A stretch of 8,805 nt of DNA from a bacterium. Its GTDB lineage: Bacteria; UBA9089. This document shows positions 1 through 6,903 of the stretch, one piece after another. The notes under the pieces are model-generated. The model was given only the letters and a program-made list of their open reading frames with translations. It had not been told where the DNA came from and made no database searches. The stretch covers positions 1 to 8,805 of the forward strand of contig DNCN01000166.1 of NCBI GenBank assembly GCA_003485015.1, in the 5' to 3' direction. The stretch's first letter is position 1; every line of letters begins with the position of its first letter. The translations under genes and the position numbers were made by a program.

Positions 1-541
1 ATAGCTTCGCGTTCATCGTGATGTTTCAGATACCAAAAGAGCTTATCATCAAAATCGCTCAGGTCATCCTCGAACATCACGCAGTGAGTGTCCTCTTCAA
101 AGAGTCCTTCATAGACTGGTGAACGATTACAGAAGAGCAAGCTGTGAGAGGCCATGGTCTCATAGAAGCGAGCCCCCACTAAATCAATGGCCGAAGTTGT
201 CGACAGCCAAATCCAACTACTATTGATGAGCCGAGCGTATCCTTCGCCAGTCCTGGTTCCACTTGTCTCCCATTCACCCCAGTAAACTCGCCAACCTCGA
301 TAGTGCGGACGCTGGATAAAGCCTGGTCGAAAGAGACGTTTTTTGATCCGGGCCCGAAATCAGTCCAGGCAGTATGTAACGACCCAGAGAATCCCAGATC
401 ATACTGTTTGGGCTCATGATAATGTTTAAATAGGTCGGTATCCATCGCAAACGGAAAATGGACAAACCTTATTCCTAATTGTTCTTGCCACACTCCATAG
501 TTGTGATGAGCAGTAAAAACAGTCGTGAATGTCATTAACAT
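1..541 (-). pseudogene. CgeB-like glycosyltransferase, 5'-truncated, frameshifted, runs off left edge
   Basis: Two minus-strand frames together encode the donor half of a second CgeB-like transferase. The first reads VFTAHHNYGVWQEQLGIRFV, then HFPFAMDTDLFKHY and YDLGFSGSLHTAWTDF. Homology then continues in another frame with RARIKKRLFRPGF, RGWRVYWGEW, GYARLINSSWIWLSTTSA, LVGARFYETMASHSLLFCNR and YLKHHDEREA to the window edge, with no stop over about 118 codons. The switch lies near 357-361, consistent with one base missing in a short T run. Staying in the first frame gives nonsense and a stop at 179. The family's first hundred or so residues are absent: the frame has a TGA at 590-592, and only weak starts (ATG 539-541 or 533-535, TTG 551-553) without a clear Shine-Dalgarno site. 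A sequencing error could explain the frameshift but not the missing N-terminus. Confidence 0.8.
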
Positions 542-575
542 GAATGAATTCAAACTTCTTATTCTTATAAGGAAT

Positions 576-1691
576 TTACAAAGTCTCCTTCATTACCTCC
601 AAAATCCTCCTTATTCGATGTAGATAGGTATGGTCTTTCAAGATACGCCTTCTGGCCTGTTGGGCAATGGCCTCTCTTTCATCAGGATGGTGGAGATAGT
701 ATTTTATTAACCCTTTAAGCTCGCCCTTCTCTCTAAAATAGACAACCTCCTTACCATCCTCAAAATGCCAAAGAAGGGCCTCACGGAAGTCTCCTAAAAC
801 AAATCCACCACAGGCTGGAATATCAAATGTCCTCTTACTTAAAGAGCCCTTAAGGGTTGAGATCTGGACCGAAAGATTTATCTTCGAGGCATTGTAGAGT
901 TTGGGAAGCTCACTCCGATTATCCAGCCAGCCCCGGTACTTGGCTTTTGGATGGGAAAAATTCTTCCAACCATCATCTCCATAGAGATGGATTCCTAGAG
1001 AGGCAGCCTCACTAACAATATCATTCCGATAGAGTCTCATAGCTTCATACTCTATCCGTCTCAACTCGACTATCAATCCATTCGATACCCTCTGGCCAGT
1101 AATCCTCTTGTAAGTCTCTTCAATGAGCCTTGTGGGATTCTGGATCTGATCATCGATTAGAGAACTGACCAAACCTTCCCCGCCAAAGAGCCTATCTATG
1201 TAATCCTTATTCTCTAAATACCCCATACTGAAGCGACAAGCACCAGCAAAACTTATGTTACATTCATACCTTTTTTCTAAGGGAAGAGGTTTAAAGATCC
1301 TTGGATTGGCGCTAAAGGGAAGATAGTGGATACTCTTATATCCTTCCTCTTTCAGTTCAGGAAGTCTTGTCTTATCAATGATGAATATATGATAGAAGGT
1401 TGATGGGGGAGGTTTTAGATTGGCTGGATCAATCGTCCACCAGGAGACATAAGGAATTTTCAGATCGTCAAAGAGATCAGGAATCAGGCCGACTGCGTTG
1501 GTTGTAAAGATAAAGCTTGGCTCGAATCTTTTGATAACCGCCTCAATCGTCTGAGAAAGAACCTCTCTTCTTACTTTTCTGAGATCGATGGTTACTACGA
1601 ACTGATCCAGTTTCTTAAGGGCCTCAATAGCATCTAAGGCCACTGGATAGCCGTTAGCTGGAATAAAAGTAAGTATTTTGAATTGTTTCAT
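576..1691 (-). CDS. CgeB-like glycosyltransferase (GT-B, group 1-like)
   Basis: A 371-residue protein of the CgeB-like glycosyltransferase group, named after the Bacillus spore maturation protein but common in surface and flagellin glycosylation loci. Numbered from the chosen ATG, the N-terminal domain (1-120) begins FKILTFIPANGYPVALDAI and includes VSWWTIDP (82-89). The linker SIHYLPFSANPRIFKP (120-135) is typical of the group, as is YECNISFAGA (142-151). The C-terminal donor domain (Glyco_trans_1_2 type) shows YRGWLDNRSELPKLYNASKI (252-271), KRTFDIPACGGFVLGDF (286-302) and YYLHHPDEREAIA (331-343). A TTG at 1716-1718 would add nine residues, but the homologous broken copy starts at the equivalent ATG. 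Its Shine-Dalgarno region is weak (AAGA). It lies 37 bp after the GT-A-like gene. Donor and acceptor are unknown. Confidence 0.88.
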   Translation of the reverse strand: MKQFKILTFIPANGYPVALDAIEALKKLDQFVVTIDLRKVRREVLSQTIEAVIKRFEPSFIFTTNAVGLIPDLFDDLKIPYVSWWTIDPANLKPPPSTFYHIFIIDKTRLPELKEEGYKSIHYLPFSANPRIFKPLPLEKRYECNISFAGACRFSMGYLENKDYIDRLFGGEGLVSSLIDDQIQNPTRLIEETYKRITGQRVSNGLIVELRRIEYEAMRLYRNDIVSEAASLGIHLYGDDGWKNFSHPKAKYRGWLDNRSELPKLYNASKINLSVQISTLKGSLSKRTFDIPACGGFVLGDFREALLWHFEDGKEVVYFREKGELKGLIKYYLHHPDEREAIAQQARRRILKDHTYLHRIRRILEVMKETL

Positions 1692-1704
1692 AATCAAATT
1701 CTTG
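1488..1704 (-). repeat. Diverged direct repeat, copy 2 (intact CgeB-like gene)
   Basis: This is the partner of 2870-3086. It contains the first 68 codons and about 13 bp of leader of the intact CgeB-like gene. The same gap-free alignment extends through the leader, so the duplicated unit included the translation start region. The two copies are separated by the 344-codon GT-A-like gene. Confidence 0.85.
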
Positions 1705-1728
1705 GAAAGATTTGTCAATCCAATTTTC

Positions 1729-2763
1729 TTATCTCAGAAAGTTTTTTCTATCCATTTGATAAACTTTCTCCAAATGGTTACGAAGACTACTCACAAGTTC
1801 AGTCTCCTCAGCAGTATTTAACTCTAATTTTTGGCTGAGGTTAATAGCCGTCTCAAATTTTTTTAGAGCCATCTCTAGTAATCCTTTCTCTTCATAAAGT
1901 ATACCTAAATTATAAGCAGTAGAGATAACTTTCCTTTTCTTCTCAGACCCCAGTGCCTTGAACCAATCTTGCTGCTGAGAGGCCAATTGTAATAGAATTT
2001 CTGGCTTGCGAGTCGTGGGAATAAGGCCCTTAGGAGTGAGTATATGGGTTGCTCCATCCCTTATGGTGAATACATGCCCTTCTGTTAATTTCTTATTTCT
2101 TTCTGCCTCTATTCCTTTAAAAACACCATCCCTTCCATTCGGAAGATGACTATAATCATGATTTTGATGAATGGCCATAACCACATGAGTAGCATCAATC
2201 ACTGGTATCCTACGAGCCCATGCATCGTAGATCAGCCAATTGTCATACCCGGCACGTCCAACAGCGAATGGAGGGACTTTTTTAAAAAGGCCTTTAGAAA
2301 AAACAAAATAATCGATGGCTCCTGGATGACAAAGAATTCCCTCTTTTCTGACAGCAGATTTCAAATCTACCTTCCAATCAGGACCTTTAAGACGATCTTT
2401 TAACTCAAAATTCCAACGTTGACCAACCACAAGAAAAGAATCCTGTTTAATACTTTGAATAGCTTTCAAGAACTCATCCATCAAGATAATGTCCGTATTG
2501 ACGAAGGTTAAAACTTGATAAATAGCCAAATCCTGAACCTTTTTAAAGATGAAATCAAGGAGGGGAGTACCAAATTCGTTACATCTAACTTCAGGAATAT
2601 GAATTACACCAAATTCAGCTGCTACTTGAGCAGTGCCGTCCTCATCTCCAAATAAGATAATTTCACATTTCGGGCATAATTCATGCCAACTCTGAATAGC
2701 ATTCCGCTGAATAGTTCCAATTAGACCTAAAAAAGATTTTGGAATAGAGAATATCGTCACCAC
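1729..2763 (-). CDS. Putative GT-A-like glycosyltransferase with C-terminal TPR-like region
   Basis: A 344-residue protein that I recognise as glycosyltransferase-like, not by a named family. The N-terminal 200 residues look like a GT-A fold: opening strand VTIFSIPKSF, CEIILFGDEDGTAQVAAEFG (33-52), a DxD-like segment VNTDIIL (88-94) and GRAGYDNWLIYDAWARRIPVI (169-189). It then has the striking AIHQNHDYSHLPNGRDGVF (197-215), where His and Asp residues could serve catalysis. Residues about 278-336 (AYNLGILYEEKGLLEMALKKF and on) resemble one to two TPR helices-turn-helices and may bind a partner. The start is GTG: two GTG codons follow each other (2761-2763, 2758-2760), with AAGG and AGGA upstream, so either is possible. 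There is no signal peptide or membrane segment. It sits between the broken and intact CgeB-like genes and probably acts in the same glycan pathway; the exact reaction is unknown. Confidence 0.8.
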   Translation of the reverse strand: MVTIFSIPKSFLGLIGTIQRNAIQSWHELCPKCEIILFGDEDGTAQVAAEFGVIHIPEVRCNEFGTPLLDFIFKKVQDLAIYQVLTFVNTDIILMDEFLKAIQSIKQDSFLVVGQRWNFELKDRLKGPDWKVDLKSAVRKEGILCHPGAIDYFVFSKGLFKKVPPFAVGRAGYDNWLIYDAWARRIPVIDATHVVMAIHQNHDYSHLPNGRDGVFKGIEAERNKKLTEGHVFTIRDGATHILTPKGLIPTTRKPEILLQLASQQQDWFKALGSEKKRKVISTAYNLGILYEEKGLLEMALKKFETAINLSQKLELNTAEETELVSSLRNHLEKVYQMDRKNFLR

Positions 2764-2824
2764 TGTCCTAATACCTTATCTTGTCAAAAACATAATCAAA
2801 GTTAGGAAGTCTTTAGAAACTTCT

Positions 2825-3073
2825 TTAGGAATTTTTGAATTGACTTCGAAGAGGAGACAATGAACACTCTCCAACTGGACTAATTGTGAGAATAAAATCC
2901 GGCTTAAACTTTTCGATGACTATCTTAATCGTTTGGGAAAGAACCTCCTTTCTCACCTTTCTGAGGTCAATGGCTATTACAAGCTGGTCTAGTTCCTTAA
3001 GGGCCTCAATGGCATCTAAAGCCACTGGATAACCTATGTGTGGGATGAGGGCTAGTATCTTAAATCGATCCAT
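2825..3073 (-). pseudogene. Truncated N-terminal copy of the CgeB-like glycosyltransferase
   Basis: The translated product starts MDRFKILALIPHIGYPVALD and matches the N-terminus of the intact CgeB-like protein encoded at 576-1691: 47 of 68 aligned residues are identical, without gaps, from the initiator Met to the Val-Gly pair encoded near 2870-2875. After that the match stops abruptly, 14 unrelated residues follow and a TAA ends the frame, giving about 82 residues where the relative has 371. The sugar-donor domain is absent, so it cannot be a working transferase. An ATG at 3098-3100, just after the pabBC stop, would add nine residues, but the homologous start is the ATG at 3071-3073, which has AGGA 8 nt upstream. 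Start region and reading frame remain intact, so a short peptide could still be made. The 61 bp between its stop and the next gene hold nothing I can identify. Confidence 0.85.
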
Positions 3074-3086
3074 AATCAATATCCTG
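2870..3086 (-). repeat. Diverged direct repeat, copy 1 (truncated CgeB-like gene)
   Basis: This 217-bp segment is homologous, in the same orientation, to 1488-1704. The likeness starts about 13 bp before the ATG (13 of the last 16 bases through the ATG match) and ends sharply after the Val-Gly codons. Level of divergence (about 69% protein identity) shows an old duplication or import of a relative rather than a recent copy error. Confidence 0.85.
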
Positions 3087-3105
3087 GTATTGGAAAACAT
3101 AAGGA

Positions 3106-4956
3106 TTATCCCTCTATCCTCTTCTCAGAGTGTAACCTTACCCTTCTCAATCCCCTTACTGCGTTACAGATGTAGATTGCTTCGGCTTCCTGGAGGTCTT
3201 TTAATGATAATACCTTTTCTACTGTGTTTGATTGGATTTCCATCAAATATTGGCGATAGACACCATTTAAAAGACCACACTCTACTGGTGGAGTAATTAG
3301 ATAGCCATCCTTTTTGATAAAAATATTACTTATTGCCCCTTCAGTTATCTCTCCTTTTTCATTCATAAAGATGATATCGGCAAAACCATCCTTCTGGGTC
3401 TTCTGATACATCTTATCGTATAGGCGTCTATGTGTTGTCTTGTGGTATAAGAACCTATCATTCGAATCTATAGTTACCCCGGACAGTATGATCATAAGTG
3501 AATTCTGATCCTCTTTGATCAAACTATTCTCAATGGAGACTTCGCCAGACCGACTTAGCCTCAGTCTGACTTTATATTGTGCCCCAGCCTTAAAATCTTG
3601 GCTATGCTTCACAAGTGCTGAAACAATACGATTAATGTCGCAGGGATAGTCAAAGTATTCTGCCGATCGCCTTAATCTCTCCATGTGCTTCTCAAGTAAA
3701 GGATAGCCATTATCCCACAAGATGGTTTCGATCAACTCAAACTCTTCATCTTGAATTGTCAGAAATTGTGCTTTCAGTCTGCATTCTTCATACTCATATT
3801 CAGGAAGCGAGTCACTGACAATACCGCTGCCAACACCCATCTCGCCATTATTCCCCTCTATCACCACAGTGCGGATAGCCACATTGAATACTGCCTCTTT
3901 GTAGGGGGAGATATAGCCGATGGCACCTGTATAAATACCTCTTCTTGTATCCTCAAGCTCATCAATGATCTGTATCGATCTGACCTTGGGTGCACCAGTC
4001 ACAGAACCGCTGGGGAAGATAGCTTTGAATATATTGTAGTAGGTCAAATCTTTCTTGAGGATTCCCTCGATTACTGAGACCATTTGAAATAGTGTCCTGT
4101 ACTTCTCTATTGAATAAAGCTCTGCTATCTTTACAGAGCCAATCTCGGTAATCTTCCCCAGATCATTTCTCAGCAGGTCAACGATCATTAGATTTTCGGC
4201 CCTATCTTTCTCATTATTCTTCAAAGAGTTTGCCAATAAAGAGTCTTCGTCAAGCGTTCTACCCCTCTTTATTGTCCCTTTCATGGGCTTTACTGTTATC
4301 CTTCCATCCTTCAACTTAAAGAAGAGCTCCGGAGAAAGACTCAAGATACTTTTAAGACCTGATTTTATGAAGGCACCATAAGATACCCTCTGTTTCTCTT
4401 TGAGGGAACAGTAGAGAGCAATTGGGTTTCCATAGAAGTTAAATCTATATTTGCAGGTGAAGTTTATCTCATAGGTATCACCTGAAAGAAGATACTCTTT
4501 TATTCTCTTCACCTTCAAAAGATAATCTTTCTTTGAAATGCTAAGATGAAGACCACTTATTCTATAATCCCCTTCCAATGGATTTATATCTAGACCATCT
4601 CTAAAAGCTTCTTCATTGAAAGTTCCAGTAAGATGGTCAAAGACGATTGGTCTTTTATAGATTCCAAACCAGGCGATGGGATGTTCAGGAATAGAATCCG
4701 TTGCAATCTCCTCAAAGTGGTATCCGCATTCATAGGAAAGATACCCAACCAGATAATACCCTTTAGAGAGATACTCCTCGATATGATCGAAAAGATAAGG
4801 CAGTTCATCTCCTTCATCTGCCTTTAGGATCTGAATGGGGTCGATAAATAAGAAACTCTTGTAATTCTCTTCATCATATTTAGATGTCTCTAAAAGAACA
4901 AGGTTTTCTTTTCGGTCCATTAGCTTATAAAATGCAATCGGTAGTTCCCAATACAT
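3106..4956 (-). CDS. pabBC: PabB-PabC fusion: aminodeoxychorismate synthase component I and aminodeoxychorismate lyase
   Basis: A 616-residue bifunctional enzyme of p-aminobenzoate (folate precursor) synthesis. The PabB part (about 1-400) converts chorismate plus ammonia to 4-amino-4-deoxychorismate; the PabC part (about 405-612) is a PLP aminotransferase class IV lyase that releases pyruvate to give p-aminobenzoate. PabB marks: GYLSYECGYHFE (71-82), GDTYEINFT (159-167), PMKGT (224-228) with the Lys nucleophile K226 that separates PabB from TrpE (Ala there), FPSGSVTGAPK (314-324) and GVGSGIVSDS (374-383). PabC marks: K506 in HKTTHR as the PLP Schiff-base lysine, ITEGAISNIF (537-546) and NAVRG (598-602). 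No catalytic residue appears lost. The glutamine amidotransferase PabA is not in the window. The ATG has AGAGGA 13 nt upstream, a rather long spacing, just after the preceding stop. A folate gene is out of place among glycan genes; fused PabBC proteins themselves are well known. Confidence 0.95.
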   Translation of the reverse strand: MYWELPIAFYKLMDRKENLVLLETSKYDEENYKSFLFIDPIQILKADEGDELPYLFDHIEEYLSKGYYLVGYLSYECGYHFEEIATDSIPEHPIAWFGIYKRPIVFDHLTGTFNEEAFRDGLDINPLEGDYRISGLHLSISKKDYLLKVKRIKEYLLSGDTYEINFTCKYRFNFYGNPIALYCSLKEKQRVSYGAFIKSGLKSILSLSPELFFKLKDGRITVKPMKGTIKRGRTLDEDSLLANSLKNNEKDRAENLMIVDLLRNDLGKITEIGSVKIAELYSIEKYRTLFQMVSVIEGILKKDLTYYNIFKAIFPSGSVTGAPKVRSIQIIDELEDTRRGIYTGAIGYISPYKEAVFNVAIRTVVIEGNNGEMGVGSGIVSDSLPEYEYEECRLKAQFLTIQDEEFELIETILWDNGYPLLEKHMERLRRSAEYFDYPCDINRIVSALVKHSQDFKAGAQYKVRLRLSRSGEVSIENSLIKEDQNSLMIILSGVTIDSNDRFLYHKTTHRRLYDKMYQKTQKDGFADIIFMNEKGEITEGAISNIFIKKDGYLITPPVECGLLNGVYRQYLMEIQSNTVEKVLSLKDLQEAEAIYICNAVRGLRRVRLHSEKRIEG

Positions 4957-4969
4957 ACGGTAATGATCT

Positions 4970-4975
4970 TCCTCT
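4970..4975 (-). promoter_or_regulatory. Shine-Dalgarno-like AGAGGA upstream of pabBC
   Basis: AGAGGA begins immediately after the TylF-like gene's TAA and lies 13 nt before the ATG at 4954-4956. No other in-frame start codon lies closer, so the long spacing may mean modest initiation. Confidence 0.45.
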
Positions 4976-5698
4976 TTAGACTTTTATTGCGATTCTTCCC
5001 GTAAAATCAATCTTCTCTAATGAGATCTTTATTTCATTTTCGGTAAAATACTTATCTGTTGTTTTCTTGGCACCTTTCCAATAGCCATAATCATCTATTA
5101 TTAACACACCACCCATTGATAATCTGGGGAAGAGGTGGGTAAGCTCGTGGTAAGTTGATTCGTACCAATCTGTATCTAAACGAAGAATTGCTATCCTTTC
5201 TGGAATGACAGATGGGATTGTCTTCTCAACCTTTCCTTTCACAAAGATTATGTTTTTATGAGGATACCCTGTTGAGAGCATATTAGCCTTTACCAGTCCT
5301 AATGATGCATAGGACCATTTATTGAAATCTTTTCCTTGCATGGAAAGCCATTCCTCTTTTGCAGGTCTGCTCCTATAATCGACATCCTCGTCAGTAGGGG
5401 CACTCATCCCTCTATAGGTATCATAGAGATAAATTTTTCTTCCTATTTCATTCATTCTTATTAAGGTAAGTGCCATCATCATTGAGCTACCACCCTTCCA
5501 GACTCCACATTCAACCATATCGCCATATACTCTATATCTCACAACGTATTTGATTGCTTTATACAGGGAATACATCCTTTCTACGGACGTCATCGTGTAA
5601 TCTCTGCATTTTTCGTATATCTCAATAAATTCTCCCTCAATATGCTGTACTCCTAAGGTCAAAACGTTCCTTATATCCAAAAGTTCTAGAGTTTTCAT
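4976..5698 (-). CDS. TylF/MycF-family O-methyltransferase
   Basis: A 240-residue methyltransferase of the TylF/MycF type (macrocin O-methyltransferase family, PF05711), whose characterised members methylate sugar hydroxyls using SAM and Mg2+. Visible hallmarks, numbered from the chosen ATG: MVECGVWKGGSSMM (SAM loop, about 61-74), YLYDTYRGMS (91-100), ILRLDTDWYEST (171-182) and GGVLIIDDYGYWKGAK (196-211), whose Asp pair together with the Asp of LDTD matches the metal ligands of MycF. A TTG at 5714-5716 would add six residues, but the ATG at 5696-5698 has GGAAG 8 nt upstream and lies 5 nt after the previous stop, so I prefer it. In polysaccharide loci this family is commonly assigned to O-methylation of a sugar, which fits the glycosyltransferases upstream. 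The exact substrate is unknown. Confidence 0.92.
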   Translation of the reverse strand: MKTLELLDIRNVLTLGVQHIEGEFIEIYEKCRDYTMTSVERMYSLYKAIKYVVRYRVYGDMVECGVWKGGSSMMMALTLIRMNEIGRKIYLYDTYRGMSAPTDEDVDYRSRPAKEEWLSMQGKDFNKWSYASLGLVKANMLSTGYPHKNIIFVKGKVEKTIPSVIPERIAILRLDTDWYESTYHELTHLFPRLSMGGVLIIDDYGYWKGAKKTTDKYFTENEIKISLEKIDFTGRIAIKV

Positions 5699-5703
5699 GG
5701 CTC

Positions 5704-6903
5704 TTACTTCCGACAAGTACAGGTATATCCCAAAGGCTTTGAATCAATACCCTTGAACTTTATTTCTACTTCACTAAACTCTTCAAGAAGAATCTTTAAG
5801 CCTTGCTCGGTGAATCGCCAGTAGTCACCTGGGCAGTCATGAAGTCCAATGTCGAAGGGAACGGTCAAAAGAAGTTTGCCGCCTGGTTTGAGGATACGAT
5901 AGATTTCGCTGATCGCCCTATGAGGAGAGGGGACATGTTCTAAAACCTCGGAACAGATAATTACATCAAAAGAGCTATCTTCAAACATATGCATATCCTG
6001 GACATCGCCCACCACGTCTATATTTTCATTCTTCTCTACATCCATGGTTATATATTCACAATGTCTGAATAACCTCCAGGGTAAAACCCACCCACCTGCA
6101 CCTACATCCAGAACCTTACCTTCACATAACTTCGATTCTTCCTTAAGGTATTCAATGAACGAGTACCTATATGCACTTACGGTTAGGCCTATATCTGGTG
6201 AATACACAACTTCCCTTCTCTTCATCTCTTCCTTCTCTTCGCCTATCATCCATATTTCTGGCAGAAGATTATGGCCCATCTTGATGGAATAATCAAGAAT
6301 CCTATCCCCATTGATCAATCTTTTTAATGAATCTGCACTCTTGAAGGCTCCAATGATTGGGACTATTATAAATAATAGCCCGCCTGGTTTGAGGATTCTG
6401 AAGAATTCATCTATAACCTTCTTTGGATTCTTAAGATGCTCTAAACCTCTTCTGCAATAAATTAAATTGATCGATTCATCTTTAAAAGAAGAAGTATCTA
6501 CTTGGCCATCATTTATCCCCACGTCAACAGCATTCATATACCCCATCTCCTTCATAATCGAAACTTCAAGTCCCTTTCTAGTTCCTATGTTCAGAATCTT
6601 CTCTTTTCTTCCGTTTAGGTGAGGGGTAATATAATTTATAGATCTAACAATATAAGGGATAGCTTCAAAAGCCCTTAAGTCTAGATCCTCCTCTTCTTCT
6701 TTGTAAGGATAATAAGGTTTATCGTCTATGGATATCTGCTTGTTGCTTTCGATGATTCTTATGATTCTCATTCTATTCAAATATTCCTTAAGTTCTGGAA
6801 ACTTCGATTCTATAACCTCTGCATATTGAAAGTATATAGAGTCACCATGTTGGATGTAGAGCTTTATTAATAACTCTTCTACAGGGGAGAGTTCATTATT
6901 CAT
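5704..6903 (-). CDS. Tandem two-domain SAM-dependent methyltransferase
   Basis: A 399-residue protein with two class I methyltransferase-like domains after a roughly 95-residue N-terminal region rich in charged residues. Domain 2 (about 262-385) is canonical: motif I VLDVGAGGW (264-272), the acidic residue D288 after strand 2, CSEVLEHVPSPHRAI (317-331) and RILKPGGKLLLTVPF (336-350), as in the Methyltransf_11 group. Domain 1 (about 101-185) keeps the same architecture, with LEHLKNPKKVIDEFFRILKPGG, but its motif I reads ILNIGTRKGLEV without a GxGxG core, so it may bind SAM poorly or only serve structure. The ATG at 6901-6903 has a strong GAGAGG site 6 nt upstream and lies inside the end of the GT4 gene. 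The context suggests methylation of a sugar, but the acceptor is not determinable. The short Cys-containing C-terminus (GYTCTCRK) is of unknown meaning. Confidence 0.88.
   Translation of the reverse strand: MNNELSPVEELLIKLYIQHGDSIYFQYAEVIESKFPELKEYLNRMRIIRIIESNKQISIDDKPYYPYKEEEEDLDLRAFEAIPYIVRSINYITPHLNGRKEKILNIGTRKGLEVSIMKEMGYMNAVDVGINDGQVDTSSFKDESINLIYCRRGLEHLKNPKKVIDEFFRILKPGGLLFIIVPIIGAFKSADSLKRLINGDRILDYSIKMGHNLLPEIWMIGEEKEEMKRREVVYSPDIGLTVSAYRYSFIEYLKEESKLCEGKVLDVGAGGWVLPWRLFRHCEYITMDVEKNENIDVVGDVQDMHMFEDSSFDVIICSEVLEHVPSPHRAISEIYRILKPGGKLLLTVPFDIGLHDCPGDYWRFTEQGLKILLEEFSEVEIKFKGIDSKPLGYTCTCRK
5707..5711 (-). promoter_or_regulatory. Shine-Dalgarno site (GGAAG) deciding the TylF-like start
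   Basis: GGAAG overlaps the last codons of the tandem methyltransferase gene and sits 8 nt before the ATG at 5696-5698. It would lie inside the coding region if the upstream TTG at 5714-5716 were used, which argues for the shorter 240-residue product. Confidence 0.55.

Noticed and set aside
274..465. A 63-residue minus-strand frame inside the broken gene at the left end.
   Set aside because: It has no family likeness; the homology passes from the 541 frame directly to the third frame, so this is a shadow.
1689..1718. TTGACA followed after 17 bp by GATTAT at the start of the intact CgeB-like gene.
   Set aside because: The -10 candidate overlaps the ATG and matches poorly, so it would give transcripts starting inside the gene. 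The spacing is likely chance.
2782..2787. A perfect TTGACA on the minus strand upstream of the GT-A-like gene.
   Set aside because: A -10 box at the usual distance would fall inside the start codons and nothing like TATAAT is there.
2806..2823. Short inverted repeat (7-bp stem including a G-T pair, 4-nt loop) right after the stop of the truncated CgeB-like fragment.
   Set aside because: The stem is A/T-rich and the only T run on the minus strand (5 T) begins about 15 nt later, so it does not look like an intrinsic terminator.
3751..4077. A 108-residue plus-strand open frame opposite pabBC.
   Set aside because: It lies wholly antisense to strongly conserved pabBC coding sequence and shows no recognisable domain or ribosome site.
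3106..4956. Possibility that the chorismate enzyme is TrpE (anthranilate synthase) or a salicylate/isochorismate synthase.
   Set aside because: The Lys in PMKGT is diagnostic of PabB, and the fused C-terminal half is a PLP lyase of the PabC type with its active lysine.
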